Of a stretch of DNA of 64,000 bases, positions 56,584-64,000 are shown in pieces (the stretch's first letter is position 1; the number at the start of each line of letters is the position of its first letter). The notes under the pieces are model-generated. The model searched no databases. It had not been told where the DNA came from and saw only the letters and a program-made list of their open reading frames with translations. The DNA is from Aporrectodea caliginosa. Taxonomy: Eukaryota > Annelida > Clitellata > Crassiclitellata > Lumbricidae. The translations under genes were made by a program, and so were the position numbers. The DNA is taken from the NCBI GenBank assembly GCA_020284085.1, contig JACEVL010000415.1, positions 2,114,227 through 2,178,226 of the forward strand. Direction: 5' to 3'.

Positions 56584-57610
56584 CAAGGTTCATGTAACGT
56601 TAATTAAATTGGATCAAAATAAGGTAATTAAAATCTTGACCGTTGGCACTATTCTAACTTAGGGCCTGTTGCTTAACTATCATAACTTAGTCACTACTTC
56701 CTGTAACTATACTTTCCTAATTAACACTTAACACCAGGAACTCTATTTACCCTACATCCACGTTACAAGACGTTAACTTGTAACCAGAGATGACATCCTG
56801 CTATAGAAATCATTATTACTTCACAACACTCGACCGATTACCCGAGTTTTGTTTAGATTGATCTATCTGACCCAAACAGTTCGGCTACGCCTTGCGATGC
56901 TACATAGGCCTACTAAAAACGCGAGCGTTATTGGTAGGCCTGTGCTTTTCGTAGGCCTTGCTTTTGTAACCTGCTCAACTCTTCAAGCGACTTTGCCATT
57001 CACTTCTGCAATATTCGTGGTTCAAACAAATATGCTGTTCCTCATAATTATATGTCTATGCTACCTGTTGTTATAACTGTAAGAAACCTGTTGGCCCCCG
57101 TCTGTGGAACTCCTACTGATTGGTATTAATAATGATTATATATTTCGTGTTTTCAAAAGCAAGTTAATAAAATTATTGCTGTCAATATATTGTTAGTGAA
57201 CAAATGCACTCTCATCTAAATTACTCCTTTCCTCTTGCTATCTAAATTAAATTTTTAACCTGTGTTCTAAAGTTGCTGTTAATAATCCTCTTGTAGTTAT
57301 GACAATTTATATTATTTTATTTATTATGAATAATAAATAAGGTTGCTGTCGCTGGTTTTATTACTGTTATTATTTTTACTATTATCAATTATTTTACTTG
57401 TCATTGAAATTCTTTTTATAATAATAGTAATTGCTATTTTTAGTATTATTTAGGGCAGCGGAAGTTAACGATTAGGTTAATCAATCGACTAATCATCTAG
57501 ATTCCTGGTGATGAAGTTCTGTATCACAGTAACGGGCTCGGATAAGTCACGGAACACAGCTTGTAACGTGTCACGCTTCTTCTCTGTGCCTCTCTGTACC
57601 TGCTGAGCGA
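56584..57610. other. No gene seen
   Basis: AT-rich sequence with tattatt patches; ends at the retroelement fragment near 57615. Confidence 0.5.
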
Positions 57611-57614
57611 CAGA

Positions 57615-57720
57615 CCCTTATACTAACATACACCATGTTCTTGTTCTTTCAGACGTGTTCTATCGGCAGTGATGTTCGACTGGATTCATGGTCGTCAGTG
57701 GCGATGGGTTCGATGTTACT
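57615..57720 (+). mobile_element. Retroelement RNase H fragment, internally deleted
   Basis: taacatacaccatgttcttg encodes NIHHVLVLSD, as at 63228-63262 (NMRHVLVLSDS). 65 bases later tggattcatggtcgtcag matches the W-I-R-G-H motif DNA at 62956. The RNase H middle is missing. Confidence 0.6.
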
Positions 57721-57892
57721 ATTAATTGTTAAATCTATTTACTACTAATAATTATTGGCATTATGTATCGAACTATAGACAATAATTTTGTTATTTCTTA
57801 TTATTTCTTATTATTATTTTTATTGTTATTTCTTATTGTTATTTCCTACTGTTATTTCTTATTGTTATTTCTTATTTGACTGTTCTTTCGTT

Positions 57893-60800
57893 CCTACTCC
57901 CCTCCCTCCCCTGCCCTCCCCATCGTTTGTTCGACTGTTGGATGGTTGGTTGGTTGGTACTCCCCTCCCCTCCTCTCCCCGCCCTCCCCTTCGTTCGTCC
58001 GGCGGTCGGACTGTTTGGCCAGCAGTCCGTTCCTCCGTTCGTTCGATCCCCTCCCCTCTCGTCCCCTCCCCTCGTTTCCTCTCCTCTGCCCTCCCTTCGT
58101 TCGCTCGACTGCTGGATGGATGGTTGGTTGGATGGTTTGTTGGTCCTCTCCCCTAAGTTCGTTCGACTGTTGGATGGATGGTTGGTTGGATGGTTGGTTG
58201 GTTGGTACTCCCCTCCCCTCCTCTCCCCGCCCTCCCCGTCGTTCGTTCGGTAGTCGGACTGTTTGGCCAACAGTCCGTTCCTCCGTTCGTTCGATCCCCT
58301 CCCCTCTCGTCCCCTCCCCTCGTTTCCTCTCCCCTGCCCTCCGCTTCGTTCGCTCGACTGCTGGATGGATGGTTTGTTGGTCCTCTCCCCTTCGTTCGAC
58401 TGTTGGATGGTTGGTTGGATGGTTGGTTGGTTGGTACTCCCCTCCCCTCCTCTCCCCGCCCTCCCCTTCGTTCGTCCGGCGGTCGGACTGTTTGGCCAGC
58501 AGTCCGTTCCTCCGTTCGTTCGATCCCCTCCCCTCTCGTCCCCTCCCCTCGTTTCCTCTCCTCTGCCCTCCCTTCGTTCGCTCGACTGCTGGATGGATGG
58601 TTGGTTGGATGGTTTGTTGGTCCTCTCCCCTAAGTTCGTTCGACTGTTGGATGGATGGTTGGTTGGATGGTTGGTTGGTTGGTACTCCCCTCCCCTCCTC
58701 TCCCCGCCCTCCCCGTCGTTCGTTCGGTAGTCGGACTGTTTGGCCAACAGTCCGTTCCTCCGTTCGTTCGATCCCCTCCCCTCTCGTCCCCTCCCCTCGT
58801 TTCCTCTCCCCTGCCCTCCGCTTCGTTCGCTCGACTGCTGGATGGATGGTTTGTTGGTCCTCTCCCCTTCGTTCGACTGTTGGATGGTTGGTTGGATGGT
58901 TGGTTGGTTGGTACTCCCCTCCCCTCCTCTCCCCGCCCTCCCCGTCGTTCGTTCGGTAGTCGGACTGTTTGGCCAACAGTCCGTTCCTCCGTTCGTTCGA
59001 TCCCCTCCCCTCTCGTCCCCTCCCCTCGTTTCCTCTCCCCTGCCCTCCGCTTCGTTCGCTCGACTGCTGGATGGATGGTTTGTTGGTCCTCTCCCCTTCG
59101 TTCGACTGTTGGATGGTTGGTTGGATGGTTGGTTGGTTGGTACTCCCCTCTGGATGGATGGTTGGTTGGATGGTTTGTTGGTCCTCTCCCCGTTCCTGTT
59201 GGATGGATGGTTGGATGGATGGTTGGTTGGTTGGTACTCCCCTCCCCTCTCTCCCCGCCCTCCCCGTCGTTCCGGCGGTCGGACTGTTTGGCCAACAGTC
59301 CGTTCCTCCGTTCGTTCGATCCCCTCCCCTCTCGTCCCCTCCCCTCGTTTCCTCTCCTCTGCCCTCCCTTCGTTCGCTCGACTGCTGGATGGATGGTTGG
59401 TTGGATGGTTTGTTGGTCCTCTCCCCTAAGTTCGTTCGACTGTTGGATGGATGGTTGGTTGGATGGTTGGTTGGTTGGTACTCCCCTCCCCTCCTCTCCC
59501 CGCCCTCCCCGTCGTTCGTTCGGTAGTCGGACTGTTTGGCCAACAGTCCGTTCCTCCGTTCGTTCGATCCCCTCCCCTCTCGTCCCCTCCCCTCGTTTCC
59601 TCTCCTCTGCCCTCCCTTCGTTCGCTCGACTGCTGGATGGATGGTTGGTTGGATGGTTTGTTGGTCCTCTCCCCTAAGTTCGTTCGACTGTTGGATGGAT
59701 GGTTGGTTGGATGGTTGGTTGGTTGGTACTCCCCTCCCCTCCTCTCCCCGCCCTCCCCGTCGTTCGTTCGGTAGTCGGACTGTTTGGCCAACAGTCCGTT
59801 CCTCCGTTCGTTCGATCCCCTCCCCTCTCGTCCCCTCCCCTCGTTTCCTCTCCCCTGCCCTCCGCTTCGTTCGCTCGACTGCTGGATGGATGGTTTGTTG
59901 GTCCTATCCCCTTCGTTCGACTGTTGGATGGATGGTTGGATGGTTGGTTGGTTGGTACTCCCCTCCTGCTGGATGGATGGTTGGTTGGATGGTTTGTTGG
60001 TCCTCTCCCCTAAGTTCGTTCGACTGTTGGATGGATGGTTGGTTGGATGGTTGGTTGGTTGGTACTCCCCTCCCCTCCTCTCCCCGCCCTCCCCGTCGTT
60101 CGTTCGGTAGTCGGACTGTTTGGCCAACAGTCCGTTCCTCCGTTCGTTCGATCCCCTCCCCTCTCGTCCCCTCCCCTCGTTTCCTCTCCTCTGCCCTCCC
60201 TTCGTTCGCTCGACTGCTGGATGGATGGTTGGTTGGATGGTTTGTTGGTCCTCTCCCCTAAGTTCGTTCGACTGTTGGATGGATGGTTGGTTGGATGGTT
60301 GGTTGGTTGGTACTCCCCTCCCCTCCTCTCCCCGCCCTCCCCGTCGTTCGTTCGGTAGTCGGACTGTTTGGCCAACAGTCCGTTCCTCCGTTCGTTCGAT
60401 CCCCTCCCCTCTCGTCCCCTCCCCTCGTTTCCTCTCCTCTGCCCTCCCTTCGTTCGCTCGACTGCTGTTGGATGGATGGATGGGTTGGTTGGATGGTTTG
60501 GTTGGTCCTCTCCCCTAAGTTCGTTCGACTGTTGGATGGATGGTTGGTTGGATGGTTGGTTGGTTGGTACTCCCCTCCCCTCCTCTCCCCGCCCTCCCCG
60601 TCGTTCGTTCGGTAGTCGGACTGTTTGGCCAACAGTCCGTTCCTCCGTTCGTTCGATCCCCTCCCCTCTCGTCCCCTCCCCTCGTTTCCTCTCCCCTGCC
60701 CTCCGCTTCGTTCGCTCGACTGCTGGATGGATGGTTTGTTGGTCCTATCCCCTTCGTTCGACTGTTGGATGGATGGTTGGATGGTTGGTTGGTTGGTACT

Positions 60801-61991
60801 CCCCTCCTGCTGGATGGATGGTTGGTTGGATGGTTTGTTGGTCCTCTCCCCTAAGTTCGTTCGACTGTTGGATGGATGGTTGGTTGGATGGTTGGTTGGT
60901 TGGTACTCCCCTCCCCTCCTCTCCCCGCCCTCCCCGTCGTTCGTTCGGTAGTCGGACTGTTTGGCCAACAGTCCGTTCCTCCGTTCGTTCGATCCCCTCC
61001 CCTCTCGTCCCCTCCCCTCGTTTCCTCTCCTCTGCCCTCCCTTCGTTCGCTCTGGATGGATGGTTGGATGGATGGTTTGTTGGTCCTCTCCCCTTCGTTC
61101 GACTGTTGGATGGATGGTTGGATGGTTGGTTGGTTGGTACTCCCCTCCCCTCCTCTCCCCGCCCTCCCCTTCGTTCGTCCGGCGGTCGGACTGTTTGGCC
61201 AACAGTCCGTTCCTCCGTTCGTTCGATCCCCTCCCCTCTCGTCCCCTCCCCTCGTTTCCTCTCCTCTGCCCTCCCTTCGTTCGCTCGACTGCTGGATGGA
61301 TGGTTGGTTGGATCCCCTTGGACTGTTGGATGGATGGTTGGATGGTTGGTTCCTCTCCCCTGCTGGATGGATGGTTGGTTGGATGGTTGTTGGTCCTCTG
61401 GATGGATGGTTGGTTGGATGGTTGGTTGTTGGTTGGTACTCCCCTCCCCTCCTCTCCCCGCCCTCCCCGTCGTTCGTTCGGTAGTCGGACTGTTTGGCCA
61501 ACAGTCCGTTCCTCCGTTCGTTCGATCCGGTCCTCGTTCCCTCTCGTCCCCTCCCCTCGTTTCCTCTCCCCTGCCCTCCGCTTCGATCGCTCGACTGCTG
61601 GATGGATGGTTTGTTGGTCCTCTCCCCTTCGTTCGACTGTTGGATGGTTGGTTGGATGGTTGGTTGGTTGGTACTCCCCTCCCCTCCTCTCCCCGCCCTC
61701 CCCTTCGTTCGTCCGGTAGTCGGACTGTTTGGCCAGCAGTCCGTTCCTCCGTTCGTTCGATCCCCTCCCCTCTCGTCCCCTCCCCTCGTTTCCTCTCCCC
61801 TGCCCTCCGCTTCGTTCGCTCGACTGCTGGATGGATGGTTTGTTGGTCCTATCCCCTTCGTTCGACTGTTGGATGGATGGTTGGATGGTTGGTTGGTTGG
61901 TACTCCTCTCCCCGCCCTCCCCTTCGTTCGTCCGACTGTTGGATGGATGGTTGATTGGTTGGTTGGTTGGTACTCCCCTCCCCTCCTTTCG
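57893..61991. repeat. 229/248-bp satellite with dimeric higher order
   Basis: Each unit has a (TGGATGGT/TGGTTGG) block, a ctcccctcccctcctctccc block, gttcgttcggtagtcggact, gtttggccaacagtccgttc, and tcgatcccctcccctctcgt. Anchor ctgtttggcc falls at 58011, 58259, 58488, 58736 and 58965, so spacing alternates 248 and 229 (a 477-base dimer); later units are rearranged. Long open frames over it on both strands (up to 549 codons) follow from base composition. Not a gene. Confidence 0.95.
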
Positions 61992-62938
61992 TCCGGCTAA
62001 CTCTGGCGGCCCCTGTGCCTTTAAACAGGGGAACAGTGTCCCGGCTAACTCTGGCGGCCCCTGTGCCATAAAACAGGGGAACAGTGTCCCGGCTAACTCT
62101 GGCGGCCCCTGTGCCGTTAAACAGGGGAACAGTGTCCCGGCTAACTCTGGCGGCCCCTGTGCCATAAAACAGGGGAACAGTGTCCCGGCTAACTCTGGCG
62201 GCCCCTGTGCCATTAAACAGGGGAACAGTGACCCGACTAACTCTGGCTGCCCCTGTGCCATTAAACAGGGGAACAGTAAACCGGCTATCTCTGCCATCCC
62301 CTGTGCCATTAGACAGGGGTACAATCTTTCAGCTAACTCTGGCGGCCCCTGTGCCGTTAAACAGGGGAACCGTGTCCCGGCTAACTCTGGCGGCCCCTGT
62401 GCCATAAAACAGGGGAACAGTGTCCCGGCTAACTCTGGCGGCCCCTGTGCCATAAAACAGGGGAACAGTGTCCCGGCTAACTCTGGCGGCCCCTGTGCCG
62501 TTAAACAGGGGAACAGTGTCCCGGCTAACTCTGGCGGCCCCTGTGCCATAAAACAGGGGAACAGTGTCCCGGCTAACTCTGGCGGCCCCTGTGCCGTTAA
62601 ACAGGGGAACAGTGACCCGACTAACTCTGGCTGCCCCTGTGCCATTAAACAGGGGAACAGTAAACCGGCTATCTCTGCCATCCCCTGTGCCATTAGACAG
62701 GGGTACAATCTTTCAGCTAACTCTGGCGGCCCCTGTGCCGTTAAACAGGGGAACCGTGTCCCGGCTAACTCTGGCGGCCCCTGTGCCATAAAACAGGGGA
62801 ACAGTGTCCCGGCTAACTCTGGCGGCCCCTGTGCCGTTAAACAGGGGAACAGTGTCCCGGCTAACTCTGGCGGCCTCTGTGCCATTAAACAGGGGAACCG
62901 TGACCCGGCTATCTCTGGCGGCCCCTATGCCATTAAAC
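61992..62938. repeat. 48-bp minisatellite, array 2 (inverted relative of array 1)
   Basis: About 20 units of ccggctaactctggcggccc then ctgtgccattaaacagggga and acagtgtc. A variant block (containing ggctatctctgccatcccct and ttagacaggggtacaatctt) recurs exactly 384 bases apart (62225 and 62609), an eight-unit higher-order repeat. CCCCTGT and ACAGGGG in every unit form a 7-bp stem with an ~8-base loop. Frames of 430 and 875 codons spanning it are artefacts of 48 = 3 x 16. Confidence 0.95.
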
Positions 62939-64000
62939 AGATCGCAACGATCGCCTGGATCCGTGGTCATCTCGGCATCACAGGAGGCAACATCGCATCT
63001 CTCATCGAAAACCGCGGGTAACGTATGGCGCTTATTTATATGCCCTCTTGTGAGCACACCATGAAAGCTGCCGGACGAGTACGGCTCGGCTGAAATGGAG
63101 GCTACAAGAGGGCGCTTATTTATATGCCCTTCTGTGAGCACCATGGAAGCTGCCGGACGAGTACGGCTCAATAGTCTGGCGACAGAAATGGAGGCTACAC
63201 GGTGGGCGATAGAATTGGCTACCAACGCTAACATGCGCCATGTTCTTGTTCTTTCAGATTCTGTGATCCAGAACTTGGAGCAGCAAAAGCCCTTCCGTTC
63301 ATCCGGCCGGGTGGCGTGTGGATGGGTAGGATGGGGTAGAGGAGTGGTAGGATGGGGTAGAGGAGTGGGAGGGTATACCAGTAATGGGAGGGAATGGGGA
63401 AAGTAAATGGCAGGGGAATGGGAAAAGGGGTGGATAGGGAAAGTGGATGGGTAGGATAGGGGCCCACCGTCCGTTTTTCCGGCTCCGTTTTTCCCGCCGG
63501 TGGGTTTTCCGAGGGTCCTTTTTTCCGAGGGTCCCTCCCCCATTTTTTTAACTCCGCCACTGCTCGTCCTCGAGCAGTGCCAGTCCCAAGCCTGGATGAA
63601 GGAGGAGGGCGACGCTAATAATCTTTGTTGTCAACGAGTGTCGTTAGATAGAAACAACTACTACTACGACCGTTCGTTCGTCCGACCGTCAGTCTGTCCA
63701 TCCTTCAGGTCCAGGAGCACCAGAAGTCTGTGACACGGCTGCGACAGTTCGAAGACCAGGAAACAATTGAAAACGCGTTCGCTGGCCAAGAACGACCGTC
63801 TGGATGCGTGGTCATCTCGGCATCACTGGAGGCGACATCGCATCCCTCACGGAAAACAGCGGGTAACGTATGACGCTTGTTTATATGCCCTCTCGTGATC
63901 TCCATGGAAGCTCTCATCAGTCCTGGCGGCAGAAATGGAGGCTACAAGGAGTGCGATAGAATTGGCCACCAACGCTAACATACGCCATGTTCTTGTTCTT
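62939..64000 (+). mobile_element. Tandem retroelement RNase H fragments, running off the right edge
   Basis: Order of motifs: AWIRGHLGITGGNIASLIEN (62952-63012), EMEATRWAIELATNANMRHV-LVLSDS (63187-63262), WMRGHLGITGGDIASLTE (63801-63855), EMEATRSAIELATNANIRHV (63932-63991). W-x-x-G-H-x-G-x-x-G and E-x-x-A-x-x-x-A then L-S-D-S are the RNase H signatures. The order is circularly permuted and the spacing is about 845 and 745 bases, so this is a tandem duplication of a fragment. Frames are interrupted between motifs. A ~75-base repeat with gcgcttatttatatgccct lies at 63027-63165, with a degraded third copy at 63870. Confidence 0.75.

Noticed and set aside
57894..62885. Very long open frames (430, 528, 549 and 875 codons) on both strands
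   Set aside because: They coincide exactly with tandem repeats, lie open in several frames on both strands, and encode only repeated units with unit length divisible by three or a stop-poor composition.

Overview
The window is animal nuclear DNA. Genes have canonical GT-AG introns, and the rest is dense in microsatellites, tRNA-derived SINEs, LINE 3' ends and small terminal-inverted-repeat (TIR) transposons. The frequent word taggcct and the repeat style fit a marine invertebrate. An echinoderm is my best guess, but that is an impression and not a measurement.

Genes. (1) On the minus strand, seven exons between 583 and 8233 join in phase, with two weaker exons at 9086-9197 and 10447-10523. 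They encode an unrecognised N-terminal part, one membrane segment, and the start of a transcobalamin/intrinsic-factor-like alpha/alpha-barrel; the 3' end lies off the left edge. (2) A one-exon open frame at 17764-18258 (+) looks like a neuropeptide precursor: signal peptide, KK site, 17-residue peptide, GKR amidation site. (3) A complete ten-exon cyclin H gene (ccnh) lies at 30462-38350 (+). (4) A tmem167a (kish-A) gene of 72 residues lies at 40129-42055 (-), complete except that its start-codon exon is not settled. ccnh and tmem167a converge tail to tail. I found no other cellular gene.

Layout. 1-16 kb: the transcobalamin-like gene, with microsatellites, SINEs and MITEs in its introns and 5' flank. 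17-18.3 kb: the peptide gene. 19-23 kb: a MITE and a partial copy of 4.6-6.9 kb carrying a broken duplicate exon, nested transposons and their empty sites. 23.4-25.9 kb: a 48-bp minisatellite. 26.7-30 kb: a piggyBac-type MITE and other repeats. 30-43 kb: the gene island, its introns holding LINE, Harbinger-, hAT- and Mutator-like insertions. 43-48.7 kb: stacked 5'-truncated LINEs, (TAA)n tracts, a solo LTR and two SINEs. 50-57 kb: hAT elements with nested insertions. 57.6-64 kb: RNase H fragments of a retroelement mixed with a 229/248-bp satellite and the 48-bp minisatellite in inverted orientation.

The most unusual items are a 34-bp transposon consisting only of its two TIRs with a perfect 8-bp target duplication, the matched minisatellites tied to retroelement fragments, two Mutator-like elements whose TIRs are tandem arrays, the amidated-peptide precursor, and the membrane-anchored transcobalamin-like protein.
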